Of a DNA stretch of 64,000 nucleotides, positions 48,898-62,158 are shown one piece after another; within the stretch, counting starts at the first letter, position 1; the number at the start of each line of letters is the position of its first letter. This stretch comes from Hydractinia symbiolongicarpus (Eukaryota > Cnidaria > Hydrozoa > Anthoathecata > Hydractiniidae): positions 14,588,851 through 14,652,850 of the forward strand of contig NC_079877.1 of the NCBI RefSeq assembly GCF_029227915.1. The letters run 5' to 3'. The notes under the pieces were generated by a model. The model had not been told where the DNA came from, made no database searches, and saw nothing but the letters and a program-made list of their open reading frames with translations. The translations under genes were made by a program, and so were the position numbers.

Positions 48898-51088
48898 CTG
48901 ACACAAACATAATCAAAGAATACTTTAAATAAACATATATAAATATTCTACTTTCCAATAGCAGATAAAAACAACACATTGACGATGTTCACAAAATTGC
49001 AGAATTGGCAAGCGTTAGTAAAATTTGCTAATACTCACGAATTTTCTTAGAACAAAAACATGCGCTAGCGTTAGCACGCTAAAGATATAGAAACTATCTC
49101 CTTCAATAATAGCGGTACTTATTACTTAATACGTATGACAGCCGAAACATGGGCATAGCTAGGAGGAAAGGGGGGTATGGGGATAAAGAACGATGGAACC
49201 CATGCATTTATTTCCATGGAGAATTTCTTTAAATCTTTTCACTGGGTGAATTCTCAGTGACTTTTTGACAGGCTAACGACTAGTTTTATTTAATAATGTA
49301 GACTACTGTTTCGAGGTTAAACCATGTTATCAGTATTACTTTAAAAAAATGAAAAACACTCCAAATTACTGATGGAACTATTATATAGGTTATAATAATA
49401 CAATGAAAAAGAGGATCAAGCGAATTTTATCTGTCGACATAACTTGTTTCTTTCCTCTGTGTGAACTTAGAAATAGGAAGCAGAAATATTCTAAGCAGAA
49501 TTATTCTAATGTCGTAATTATATTCACATACAAATAGAATACATATAAGATACCCATAATCTTAGCACCACATTACAATCAAAATCATAAAATCATTAAA
49601 CGCCTGAGTGATCCAGCTAGACAGCCAAATAAAATTGAAAGTAGACAAATAGATTCACATAAACATTTGCTTGAATAGTTAAATTTATTTTTCGGTTTCT
49701 ATTGCGTTTTTTTGTCAGAAAATAATTTAATTTGAGTTGCTTTGTTATTTCAAAGCCCGCCCATTATAAAAAGGAAAGAATATCATCTTTTTATAATTTC
49801 TTTAACCTTGTGTTCTGAAATGATAATTCCAGAAACACGTTCATATTTGAATAACAACACATAAAAATTGTTTTTATATCTAAAAGAGCCTAAAATAATA
49901 TGATTTGTATAGGCTTGTAGCATAGCAGGAATAATCTGACTTTTATTGTACAATAATGTTTTATTAATACAAGACAGTTGGGCAGTTTTAAATATCCTTT
50001 TCTTCGTTTTATTTCTGTATGACTGCTTTTCTATTTCGTTAAACATCTTTGTGAGAAACACCTGGTATCATCTTTTGTTTCGTTAAATATAAAAAAGTAA
50101 ACTTTTTGCAACTTCATCCTCGTCCCCAGGGTTTGCTGCCTGATGTCGAAGGCGATCACACTTACTTTACGGCTCACAAGACCTTGGTACAGGCTGTTTC
50201 TCACAACCAATATTGGTTCTATGAATAATTAATGAGGTTCCCTTGCTGTTACAGTTACTGCTGCTAGCAAAAGCAACTTGATCGAGTCCTCGTTTTTCAC
50301 TTGCACATTACGAGGACGATGAAACCATTGTGGTTTATGTTCTTCAGCGCTTGATTCTACAAAGTTTTATGTCAAATCAAGTAATTATTTTTCCATAGTA
50401 AATCTATTTTTATAATGGTAGGATATACTGATAATAAATAGATAAAAACATTCCATAACTTTACTAATAGTCAGCGGGATATGGAGCTATATATAAAATA
50501 GAATTTTTCAAAACGCCTTACAAATGTTAACTAGATAATTTTTTTATAACCAACCCACTTGTTAAGACTAACTTTCGAAGTGGGCCAAAAATTGAGTATG
50601 CTGAGTAGGCTTCAGGCTTACATATCTTTCCTTCCTTCACTTAGCCTAGCAACCTTTCAACTTGAACTATGGCAGAATTCGTTCCTGAAAGCAACTTATA
50701 CTGCGTTTAAACAGCAGTGTGATGTGCGACTTTGTATTTGAATTCACCTCCACAGATGAATACGATCCGAAGGGTCAATGTCTGCCTTACATCACCAGAC
50801 TGTGTTTATAAAAGAGTGTAGCTGAGAAACTTGTGAGCAAAAAAAGCAACCTAATGCCTGACCCAAGATTTTAGATATTAATCTAATGTGTTTGTTCTAG
50901 TGTCATATATTATTGACACATATTCTCCGTGGTTCATACTTTTTCAGAAGGATCTTCAATAAAATAAGTCTTTTGGATAATTTCCTTTCAGTTGTAAATA
51001 CTTTTTGGTCATTTTTTGAACATTGTCTAGTCAGGAATCCTCTCATGTTTCAATGTTATTGTAACATTCCCACCATCTTTATAGCAAA
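48898..51088. other. Upstream of glutamate receptor; possible missing 5' exons
   Basis: AT-rich with no exon I can assign. A minus-strand ATG frame at 50046-49783 (87 residues, basic, no domain) could be a small gene or chance. A Helitron family A end relic (GGCTAACGACTAG, then T) lies at 49271-49283. Confidence 0.35.
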
Positions 51089-51216
51089 CTAATCAGTGGC
51101 CCGTGGAAAATCCACGGAATTGCCCATTCTTTTTAAACCGCATAGCGTGCGTCTCGCTACTTCGGTATCATTTTGCGTGACAGACAGACAGACGTATACG
51201 GGTATTATAATATAGA
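51089..51216 (-). mobile_element. Non-autonomous Helitron, family A, copy 3
   Basis: Minus strand: A, then TCTATATTATAATACCCG at 51216, three TCTG units, hairpin CCGTGGA-TTTT-CCACGG, and end TTAG before T (51089). The first base of the CTRR end has changed to T. Confidence 0.8.
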
Positions 51217-51589
51217 TTATTGCATATAATATGACGCATAAATAAGTTATCTATGTTGGATGTAAATCAATCGCATTAAATAACTCAATAGACAGTACCG
51301 GGAGTTGCCTCCACGCCGTTAGCATTTTACGCCCTTATACACACCCAATAACAGTTATATCATTAGAAATTAAGCCTGGCTTAAAGAAGTAACATTCTTT
51401 CGCCATTGCTAACATGCCGTACGAGGGAAATTAATTCATATTAAAATTATGTTTCTCAATTTACTTAAATGCAATGTCTTGATGGCATCTGTTTTCGTTC
51501 ACTATATCGCATGAATTGCAGAACCCTAAATACCTTAACCAGATTCGGTCCAGGTTTTTTGAAACATATCATATATGGAGGATAGAATT

Positions 51590-51812
51590 TTCAAATGGAC
51601 TCACATTTGCCAAAGTCCTATTAAGTTATAAACAGAATAGAATGGTTTCTGACGTCATAAAAAGTTTAAAATATGTCTAAAATGCTACTGTCGCTTAAAA
51701 TATAAATAGTTTAGTTCTGTTTAAAGATTCTCAATAGCCAGATAGAATTAATTAACATAAACTGCAGGTTTCATACACTTCTTATTAAGAATTACCAAAA
51801 ATTGTCCAAAAA
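51590..51812 (+). repeat. Dispersed repeat family C, diverged fragment
   Basis: Contains AAAATATGTCTAAAATGCTA, GTCGCTTAAAATATAAAT and ACCAAAAATTGTCC, weakly matching the start of the copies at 34380 and 42830. It abuts the TCTG array. Confidence 0.4.
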
Positions 51813-52704
<892 letters not shown>

Positions 52705-54048
52705 TTAATCAAAATTTGGCGGAGATTTATTTTCGCGGATTGATCTTGCTGGAAATTTTGTGCGAAAAAGACAATATTAATGAAATTCATGAAAATCGTG
52801 AAAAGTAAATTATCCTTGCGAAACATATTCGACAATATTGACGACAACTGTAAATAACGAGTTTTTTTATGGCAACTGACACACCTATTTTCTTTAGAAA
52901 AACAGTGAACTAATATTAAACATACATGCTTTCATGTGGTGGAGAAAATGATAAGGCTCGAGATTACTAAATCCTAAAAAATGATTTAAAATTGTACTTA
53001 GACCTAAAGCTTCACCAAATGTATTTTGTTGTGATAATTCTCTTAGTTTAGCAAGTTTGTCAATTTACATTACATATAATAATTGATGACTTTGAATTAA
53101 ATAATACTTTTTATTGAGGTTTAAAACCGATTTTTTGTTAAAATGTCGAGCCTGAGAATTCCGGAGATGCTTTCCTCAAGACAAATTACACAGAGTTTGA
53201 GTGTCCGTATAATTTGTCTTTTCTCGAGACAAATTACACGGAGTTTAAGTATACAGTAGATCATTAAATACACCAACCATCGTGCAGCTTGTACTTTATT
53301 TTCTTTTTCATCTTGAAGAATCAAATATTCTCAAGTAGTCCTTGGTTAAAACCAACCCATCAATTAAACACCAGTTTAAAATGTGCTTTAGTCTTCCTAA
53401 ATTTCATATAAAGTTTATACATATACAAATTGTATCGAATTTGCCTAAAGAATTGATATATATTGAACAACTTTACACCATACAAAAAATAAACAGCGAA
53501 GTCAAAGTTATAAATTGTACCACACACAGGAGATTTCCATATTAATTTTTTTGTATTGTGTCGATTTTTCTACAGTACGTATTTTCCGAAATGATTCTGT
53601 TTTAATTTGCAATAGACGATTCAAGATATGTCTATTTCAATCGTCGTAGTAATGATAAATAATAAACATTGGGATTCATCAGACTAAATGCAATAATAGA
53701 TCATATTTTTCGAAATATTTTAATATTTTACACACTTTAAAACATCAAACTAAATATCTCTTAGAGCAAAAACGGTCCTTAATAATTTCTAGTCCTATAA
53801 GACGTGATTTCTAACGTTGTATTGCAGCTATTTACCGATGTGGAACCGATGTTAAGTTTTTGCACGTCTGATTTACACTTCCACACATGAGATTCGATAA
53901 CTCTTTCAATAAATAATTTTTCTTAAAGGTTTTTTAAAAACACAAAAAAAGCAACGTTTTTTTCTCTTTACTAAAGAAGGTTAAAGTTGCACAAAAAAAT
54001 TAATTATCGTACATTTTGAAATTTATTTGTTGAAATAACGTTAAATTT
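52705..54048. other. Unassigned intergenic DNA
   Basis: AT-rich; no gene. A short direct repeat, GACAAATTACAC(A/G)GAGTTT(G/A)AGT, occurs twice at about 53179 and 53228. Confidence 0.4.
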
Positions 54049-54283
54049 GTGTTAATTTCTTTCGCGCTTAAATCTGTTCTCCATGAAGTCCTTGTAACGA
54101 CAGCCGTATTTTGTTTGCTTGTCGGCCAGAACGGGGTCACGCCAAACTGTGCACAAAATCATCAACCTACAAATACCAAATGCGATGTATTTTTATTGAC
54201 TGCGACGACAGTATTGGTTATTCTACTTTACTCAACAAAGAAGAAACGACAGAGAGTGGAAAATCATTTGAATATATTGAGCA
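54049..54283 (+). CDS. Candidate exon with one membrane segment (low confidence)
   Basis: An open stretch ending at a near-perfect donor (AGCA|GTAAGT, 54284). It encodes a hydrophobic segment (TAVFCLLVG), a short linker with two cysteines, a second hydrophobic segment (FLLTATTVLVILLYS) and a basic stop-transfer-like KKKRQR. No ATG opens the frame, so if real it is an internal exon. Its end phase (one base) fits the start phase of the exon at 60522, but a LINE-filled 6 kb intron would be needed; this link is speculation. Confidence 0.25.
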
Positions 54284-54574
54284 GTAAGTTTTTTTTTATT
54301 ACGCTTTTTATGTATCATTCACTTCATTCACATTTTAGTTTTCAATGTTTGCAAATAGTTGGCAACGATTGCCCTGACGTTTTTAAGTAATAGGCCAAAA
54401 TATACGGGGCATGCGCATATAAAAGCAATGAGTTTTGATCTAATGGCACTAATGAAGTTATGTTTTAGTGATGAAAGTTGCCATAGTTGTAGAATGTCTT
54501 AGTAGAAACTCACTTCAGGTGAAAAATAAGAAATGATGACATCATAGGGATCAAAAATGACGTCATATACATGA

Positions 54575-54972
54575 TTACATTAAGAACTAAAATTTTCGGT
54601 GAATAATGTTTCGCCGGAAAAATTTTCGGAAGCATTTTTTTATTAGTCAAAAAATGTATGGAAAGTCTTTTGAACGAATTTTAACCAAATTTCAAAAGTA
54701 AGGATTACGGGAAACGATACAAAAGGAAGGATAGAAGCATGAATAGTTTACATATGTTCAATCAAGATCTAGAAAAGGGTTTTCAGGATCAAATTTTATA
54801 GATAGAGCCTCAGCCATATGCAAAAATAACGAAAATTTTTATTGGTTTTCTGATTACCCTATATATAATTTCTATGTACTTGTCATTTTTTAGCAAAATT
54901 AGAAAAAACAAAATTTTCGGAGAAAAAAATTCGAAAGTTTTTCTGTCCGAAAATTTTCGTTCCTAATGTAAT
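54575..54972. mobile_element. MITE with inverted termini, about 400 bp
   Basis: Starts ATTACATTAAGAACTAAAAT and then TTTCGG; ends with the near-exact reverse complement (CCGAAAATTTTCGTTCCTAA, then TGTAAT). Additional AAAATTTTCGG motifs repeat inside both ends. No coding capacity. The target duplication is unclear. Confidence 0.7.
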
Positions 54973-55648
54973 TTTCTGGTCCTGATAATAAAAAATTTCT
55001 GGTCTGCATTATAAACACACCCGAGGTAAAATAGGGTTAAAGAGTTCTTTTCTTCTTGTTTTGGCAGAAGCTATTATAATAAAGTTGAAGTATGATTAAA
55101 AGTCAGGTTGTAGTTATTATAATTTGCCTTTACAGTTTACTTTGTACTCGTTTTTTGTTGCTGTCTGTCATCAATAAAATTACTTTTTATGTTTGACCTG
55201 GATTTTTTAAATTGTAAAGGAAATTTTTAAAAACATTATTGGTCCTTAGCCCTGATTTTGTACCTTTTTCAGTAAGAATGCTGTCGGTTCACTTCACTTA
55301 TTCAATTTTTTTTTCAATACTTTGTGAGTTAGCTGTGGAAAAAAATAATCATCTCAGCCTCATGCTTCGTTAAGAGTGCAAGTGGATTTTTCCACGTCAA
55401 AACTGGCGTCACCAAATCTTAAATCTCGTTTCGGAATGATCGAGTTGATGACGTCGACCATAATGGCGGCACGGAATGCAGACGTGTTTTTGATTGCTTT
55501 CACTTTTTGTGTTTCTATTGGAGTTAAAAGTTGGAGTTTTATATCTTATGATAATATTGAATTTGAGGAAGTGTTAACTCTATTGGGTTTTATATAGTTA
55601 GTGAAAGAGTCGACAAGAATATGTGATACCACTAAAACGTTATTAGAC

Positions 55649-55893
55649 ATGGTAAATAATATAACCAGAAGCTTAACATTATTAAAAAAGAAACAAAGTC
55701 GAGAAGGTTTCTTTTAAAAATTAATATTTCGAACTTACATTCCAAAGGCCATCATCAGAATGATGGCCTTTGGAATGTAATTCTGATGATGGCCTTTGGA
55801 ATGTAAGGTCGAAATATCAATTTTTAAAAGAAACTTTTTCGACTCTGTTTCTTTTTTAATAATGTTTAAGCTTCTGGTTATATTATTTACCAT
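55649..55893. repeat. 245 bp palindrome with two hammerhead-like cores
   Basis: The arms (ATGGTAAATAATATAACCAG and onward) are nearly perfect reverse complements of each other, meeting near 55760-55780. Each arm reads outward as CTGATGA, T, GGCC, a TTTGGAATGTAA loop, GGTC or GTTC, then GAAATAT. That is the same layout as the motif in the Penelope tail at 15407. It probably formed by two Penelope-type terminal repeats in inverted orientation. Confidence 0.7.
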
Positions 55894-55929
55894 CAAGTTA
55901 TTTGCTCGAACCGATATTTTTGAAGTTTT

Positions 55930-57990
55930 TAGACATAATTGCATCTAAATCACCAGAAAATATTCGATGTACAAAAGTGTTTTCCGTCATCTTTCAGTGA
56001 TCACGACTTGGTCGGTTGTGTGCGTAAATTAAATCATCTGAAACCGAAAAACTGAAGGAAATTCGTTGCCGTGATTATAGTCGATATAACCATGATGCTA
56101 TGAACGAAGACCTACGTAATGCGAACTGGCAAAATTTTTATAGTTCTACCAACGTCAATACTGCATGGAATGCTTTCTACGACATTTCCTCTACGATCTT
56201 TAACCATCACGCTCCTTTCATCACAAAACGTGTGAAGTCTTAACCTGCGCCATGACTGAAAGCAGCCATGATCACGACAATTTGGAAAATATCGCAAGAG
56301 TAACTCAGACTTTGATAAAAGGCTTTATCAAAATGAAAGAAATTATGTCAACATTTTACTCAGGAAAATAAAAAGCTGTTACAGTAGGGACTTACTCCAG
56401 GAGAACGATAGTTTTTGGAGAGAACATTGAAATCTATATATCCCGCAAAGTCAATGAAAAAACGCATTGCTAACATTTTGTTATCAGGGGAGAGAAAACT
56501 GTTGATGAAAAAGAAATTGCAAATGGTTTTAAAACTTTTTTTCTACTGTGGTTAAATCGATTAAATCGAACGCTTTTATACTAAATGACTTTGTATTGAG
56601 TAAACCACGTGATATAATTTTTAAAACGTATAAAACATTCCAACTGGTAAAGGTGACACCAGATGAAGTGTGTGGATACCTGAGAAAACGGAAAAGAAAG
56701 AAAGCAACTGGAAGTGACGACCTTCCTTCATTCTTGTTAAAGGATGCGAAATTTTCAATCAAAGGTCCCTCGTGTTTCGTCAATAAACCTTTGGATAGCC
56801 AGAGAAATTGTACCATTAGCGTGGAAAGCAGCTCGCATAGTGCTTGTCTATAAATCCGACACTTGATCACATCTTGCCGATTGTATCAAAAATTATTAAA
56901 AAGATTGTTCACACACAATTGCTAGACTTCCTGGAAAAAAGTAAACTTGTCAATCCTTATCAGTTTGGATTCTATAACGGTATGTCAACTGAACAAGCTA
57001 TCACATTTTGTCTAGATGATATAAGATCTCGTGTCGATAAAGGTGATGTTTTAATGCTTGTTTTATTGACTTATCTAAAGCGGTCGATAATATTAGTTAT
57101 TCAAAATTGCTGGCAAAACTTCGAAAACACTGTATTCATGACCGTAAGCTGGATTGGTTTATTGACTATCTATTCCAACGCATAGCTTACATTCAATTTC
57201 GTCAAAAAATATCCGATAACTTTGGTTTATTCTCAGGTGTCCCACAAAGGTCAATATTTGGACCGCTACTGTTTCTTATAATATTCATTGATCTTACGGA
57301 TGTCATCAGGCACTCGAAATTAATCAAGTATGCTGACGACACTGTACTGTATTTCAGCGCCCAAAACACCAAAATTATCTCCAACAACCTAAACGATGAT
57401 CTAAATTCTCTCTCAACATGTTTTAAAGAAAGTAAACTGATAATGAATCTAAAGAAAGATAACTAAATGACGTTAATGGAAGAATACAAGTACTTGAGTG
57501 TTCTCGTAAATAGCGCGATATAAAAACATTCTGAAAAAATGTTACAAGAAGGCATCCTTACCTTCTTGGTCAACTGCGTTATGGACTTGATGTTAAAGCA
57601 GCTAAATCGATATACCAATGTATGGTAATACCAACCTTTACACATTGTGGTTTCCACCTATCGGCCCTAACCAATACACAGTCGATAAAAATGGACGCAC
57701 TTCATCATAGAGCCGAACACATTGGCAATAGAAACAAACAACATAAGGTACCTGTCCAGTTGATTATGGACGTTAACAAGAAACGTGCATGCCTGCTCGT
57801 GAAGTTGTATCTCGATGGAGAATTCAACACTGGAAACAACAAAACGAAGTTTTACGTTCCTAGGATTAACACTGGATACGCTAGAAAAGGTTTTTACCAC
57901 TTAGGTGCAACACTTTTTAACGCACTTCCGTTAGAAGATCGCAGTTATAATGAAGATGATTTTAAAAGTTTTATAACTAAGCATTTTTAA
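55930..57990 (+). pseudogene. Jockey/CR1-type LINE, endonuclease end and reverse transcriptase, decayed
   Basis: Plus-strand remains of a non-LTR retrotransposon ORF2 in several frames. At about 55995 SDHDLVGCV is the SDH motif that closes the APE endonuclease. From 56548, VTPDEVCGYLRKRKRKKATG and GSDDLPSFLLKDA are the start of the reverse transcriptase. LDFLEKSKLVNPYQFGFYNG (56920-56980) is fingers. In another frame (57107-57466) SGVPQRSIFGPLLFL and KYADDTVLYF form the palm, with the catalytic YADD intact but G of PQGS changed to R. The C-terminal frame 57622-57990 has YARKGFYHLGATLFNALPLE and ends at TAA. At least four frame changes and several stops make it inactive. It is 5'-truncated just after the palindrome at 55649-55893. 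Confidence 0.8.
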
Positions 57991-58414
57991 AGTGGATTTT
58001 CGTGATATTTTGGGATATACATCTTGGACCTACATTTGTAAGTGCCTTTCTATAGGTCATCATCTTAAGACTTTTGCCCTGACTTTGTGTCATAAATTTT
58101 ATAGCGTCTTTTTTCTTTTGCCTTCACAACTGTCCATTTGAATGTTGATATTTTAATATAGATTTTTAACCAAACTGAATTTATTTTTGTTCTTTTTAGG
58201 CTGGACACACATTGATAACAGCTTTTAATAGTTGAAGTGTTTTTATCCTCTGTAACTGTGTGTCAAAAGTACACGATCTTATACATTTCGTGATCACCGT
58301 TTCAAGTTCTGCACAACAACACAGGTAACAGTGAAAGAAGATTTTGAAGATAGTCTGTTGCATCGAAATTAAAATGACGTATCCTTTTTATTTCTTTTTT
58401 GCCTAAATGAATCT

Positions 58415-58436
58415 TTCCACGGGCCTTATCGACTAG
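58415..58436 (+). mobile_element. Helitron family A 3' end relic
   Basis: TTTCCACGGGCCTTATCGAC and TAG before T: hairpin half plus CTAG terminus; the 5' part is missing. Confidence 0.5.
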
Positions 58437-60521
58437 TTGTAATTACCATAACAAAGTTGCAAAAACAAATATTTTTTTGGAGCTAATTGGAAGGATATTG
58501 AAAATTTAAGACAATAACCAATTAAAATAACCTTTATTAATATACTTTAATTCTTAGAAATTTCGCGCGAATTGAGCAATATTTGGTTTGTCCCTTGAAA
58601 GTAGGGGGGAGCTTAAGTTGACGTTGTCTACAAAATCTGACAAAGTTATAGTTGCGACAAAATTGTAAACTCCAGCCAACTCACGTCAAAATAGACATAA
58701 TAAATTCTTATCCTTTAAAGAAATTGAAGAGATTTAACCTCCGAATTGCTAAGATAGAGCATGTGTATATTAGCAATGCGAAGGAGGGTGATGTAGCTTA
58801 AGTTACGATGCATTGACAATGACGCGGACATATATAAACATTGGAAAGTATTTGCAAACTCTTTGTTAACGTTAGAGGAATATTTTGAGGAAACATTCTT
58901 AAGGTATATTTTTTTTATATATGTTTCTGTTTTATTTTTTATTTTTCTAATTCTTTTCTAGAGAAAATTTAAGGGCTTTTGACACTAAAACTGACAACAA
59001 AAATGTGAATATTCCGTTAAAATTAAAATTAACGGTCGATCGGTAACACACTTTTCGCCCGGTCCTATAAAAATTTTGCTATTTTTGCTTAGTACTGTAT
59101 ATTGCGAGGACTTCATCTAGTGTTAAATAATATCAAATATGCCTAAAAAAGGACGTCGTCATACTCAACGGATAAATTATTATTATTTTTTTAATGCGTA
59201 TGTAGCAATCAAAGTTAACCCCTCAAATCAAAGCTGCCTTTCTCCCTTCCATTTAACAATAACCAATTTGAGGGTGTGAGTAGAAAGTCCAATAGTTTTG
59301 CGAAATAAATATGTCATATAGAAATGCTACTTAGAAGGACGCAGAAAAGCAAAAATAAGTTTCCTTCTAAACTTTGTGCATTTAACTACTCGTTGATAGT
59401 TTCTTTGTTCTCTTTGTTTTTTTTTTGTTTTGCAATTTTGTTAGTAGCCATATTTGTTTACATTTTATTTCACGTTGTTTACTTTCTCATTTCAGTGTTT
59501 TGTTGTTGTTGTATACAGAGGTTCACAGTACAGAATTGTAAATTCTTGGAAATTAAACATTCTCTTGTTACTGATTCTGACAATTCATGTGACAGGTATC
59601 GTATTTTGTCATTCTTTACATAGTCTTAAAACCCTTACGTATTTTTTGTATTTGTAACGTATAGTTACAAAAGTTTCCATAGACAACATAATTTACGTAA
59701 CATTTAGATATAAAACATATATGTATATATATAATATAGACACTGTGGGTGTCTGTTAGGTCATGTCCTAAATTCAATGGTATTGTTGTTAAAATATTGC
59801 AGTTTTTGGACTTCTCCTAGACGAAACATTGTCCTGGCTACGTAATGAAAACAAATTAGTTATAAAAGTAAAGATATCTAAACTTTTATTGTTAACGTAA
59901 TTCATATTTCTTCTGCATTTGTAGTTATAAAAAGGTATGGGTCAGCATTAATAGCACTAATTTTTCAGAAATATATAGTAAATAAAATGCAGCACGCAGA
60001 ACAATTTTTGCAACTTAGCTGAGTCACTTCTTGGTAAGATTGATATACTAAATATTTCTGTGAATATACATCAAATGTTAATGTTAGGACCAAGTAGAAG
60101 ACACGATCAAAACCTTTAGTTGAGCTTCATGCTAGCAACGAATACTATAGACCATTTTTTGCGTGATGTAGTTGTTTTTATTTTACTTTAAGAACAATGG
60201 GCATGCGCGCACGTTTTTTCAGGTAAAAACGCAGGACTCGCATAGGGTAAAATGGCTGTTAATGAAGATTAAGGATTTTTGGGGTAGCTTAAGATCAAAG
60301 AGGAACTAAAACTAAATTTTAACTATATTATTTTAATTCTTCTTAAAATATTTTACTTATTTTAAGTAAATATTCCTTTTTTGGTCGGTTGTTTATATTT
60401 CCCACCTACCTAAATGCCTGTGCATGTGCAAAAAAACTCTAACTTTTTTAACTTTCGTAAACATTGGAAAGACATCTATAAAGATATACTTTTACTTACA
60501 TTGCTCTTGTTAAATTTTTAG
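58437..60521. other. Unassigned intergenic or intronic DNA
   Basis: AT-rich. An ATG frame at 59324-59623 is hydrophobic and T-rich (FFCFAILLVAIFVYIL), the kind of frame expected by chance in poly-T DNA, so I do not call it. The part before 60521 is probably intron. Confidence 0.4.
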
Positions 60522-60789
60522 ATATTTCAGCATCGTGTTCAACAGTTCAGAGTAAATTATCCTTTGAATGTCACGATAAATTTATCGGTGAGGATATAAG
60601 CTTGAAACTACAAGTAAGATCATGTACAGACATTGGCGTGGCAGTTGAAATTGATGCACTTCATATAAAATTCGACAAAGACTTACACTCATCCATATCT
60701 CTTCCTATCCCTGGTTTCACCTATCGTGGTCTAGCTGGTGTATTTCTTGTCATTGACTTCTCAGATGACGATGGTTATCTTGTACTTAA
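60522..60789 (+). CDS. Isolated internal exon, unknown extracellular-like domain
   Basis: An open 268-base stretch between a good acceptor (TTAAATTTTTAG, ending 60521) and donor (CTTAAG|GTATTA, 60790). It enters with two bases of a split codon and leaves at a codon boundary. It encodes 89 residues with beta-strand-like alternation: SASCSTVQSKLSFECHDKF, DISLKLQVRSCTDIGVAVEI, SSISLPIPGFTYRGLAGVFL. Three cysteines suggest a secreted or extracellular fold. Third-codon-position composition differs from the flanks, supporting a real exon. I do not recognise the domain, and no neighbouring exon was found within the window. Confidence 0.5.
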
Positions 60790-61309
60790 GGTATTATATT
60801 CTTTTGTGACTGAGAACAAAGCTTGTTCAAAGTGTTCTGAGAATGCCCTATACGCGTTTACTTGGTCGGTAAATAAATTAGGTATTTAATTTGAGAGAAA
60901 AAAGGGTGAATAACAACTTTCACATTCGACGATGGAAGAAGAATCTTCCGAAGCGTCGCCTATTAAACTATCATGTTCTTGCCGATTTTTTTAGCTAAAT
61001 CACATAGCTATATACCTATATTAATTCATACTTTTTCAGACATAAAAAAACAATAAAAAGTTAGTTCTTACACAACCAAGGAGCGTGATGCGTTCGCTAT
61101 TACCTAGTAAAAATTTTCCATTGTTAATCGGATTCCCTTAACCAGCAAATTTTAATGATATTTTTAAACCTCATAACATACTTTGTTTTGCTTTGTCTTC
61201 TTTATCTCAGTTGTTTTTTTCATTTATTGATACGTAAATAACTCTATTTTCTCACATTTTGGGATGCCTCTGCTGTTAAATCAAAATCAAATAAAGAATA
61301 ATAATGTAT

Positions 61310-61402
61310 ATATACGCCCCAAAGTATAAGTGTACGCCCTAAAGTATAAATGTACGCCCTAAAGCATAAATGTACGGCCTAAAGTGTAAATATACACCCC
61401 GA
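61310..61402. repeat. About five 20 bp tandem repeats
   Basis: Units follow TACGCCCTAAAGTATAAATG with single-base variants (CCCC/CCCT, GTAT/GCAT/GTGT). A short, diverging minisatellite. Confidence 0.9.
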
Positions 61403-62110
61403 GAGCTTAACATTACTAAATTAAAAGAGTTTCATAGAAGAGCGGAAAACATGCTGGCGCTTTGTACTTCCTCGGGCGCAATATGAAAAATTAGTGTTAA
61501 CATACCCGGAATTGTATTTCTGTATTAAAAATAATACTCGGAATGCAGACAATAATAGAGACTTTTGAGTTAACATTTTCGGAGATGAGAAGGCAAACGA
61601 AGCAGCCTTGGGTTTTTTTTCACATAAAAATAATGGCACTAGTTATGAAAACCGATTTCTTGAAGCCAATGAATCTGCTGCAATGAATTTTGAAAATTCA
61701 CAGGAAACAATAAACAAAAACCAACAATCTACAGAAACCAAAACAATTTATTAACCTTATCAAGATTTATAAAAAACAGCTTTAAATTTTTGACAGACAA
61801 ACAATAACAACGCAGTATGAGGTTTCGCTTTATTGAAAGATAGCATCTCTCGCCCTCATTGTACGCAATCTAAAAAAAATAAGAAAAAAAATTTATATAG
61901 TATATTATATTATATATGTAGTAAAGTCTCTAATTACATTAAAATCCAGTGCCTTCGAGGGACGATATTTAGACCCTAATTTCCAAACTACAAATACATA
62001 TCATTTGTTGGGACAGAGTGCTCAAAAAGTGTTTATTAGATACAATATGCTTAATATAATTAAATAAAGTCATGCAACTCTGTTTAATTTGAGGGCTGTC
62101 TTCTTTTTTT

Positions 62111-62158
62111 GGGATTGGTAGTTCAGTCGGTAGAGCTTCACACAGGGTTCAATCCCAC
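62111..62158 (+). repeat. tRNA-like relic lacking the anticodon arm
   Basis: GGGATTGGTAGTTCAGTCGG contains a perfect A box (TAGTTCAGTCGG). After only 23 bases comes a perfect B box, GGTTCAATCCC (62146-62156). Normal spacing is far longer, so the anticodon arm is deleted. A tRNA pseudogene or SINE head, not a functional tRNA. Confidence 0.55.

Noticed and set aside
59324-59623. 99-residue frame with a membrane-like segment
   Set aside because: Hydrophobicity comes from poly-T DNA; no stop-transfer logic, donor or similarity supports a gene.
62111-62158. tRNA gene
   Set aside because: A and B boxes are only 23 bases apart; the anticodon arm is absent.
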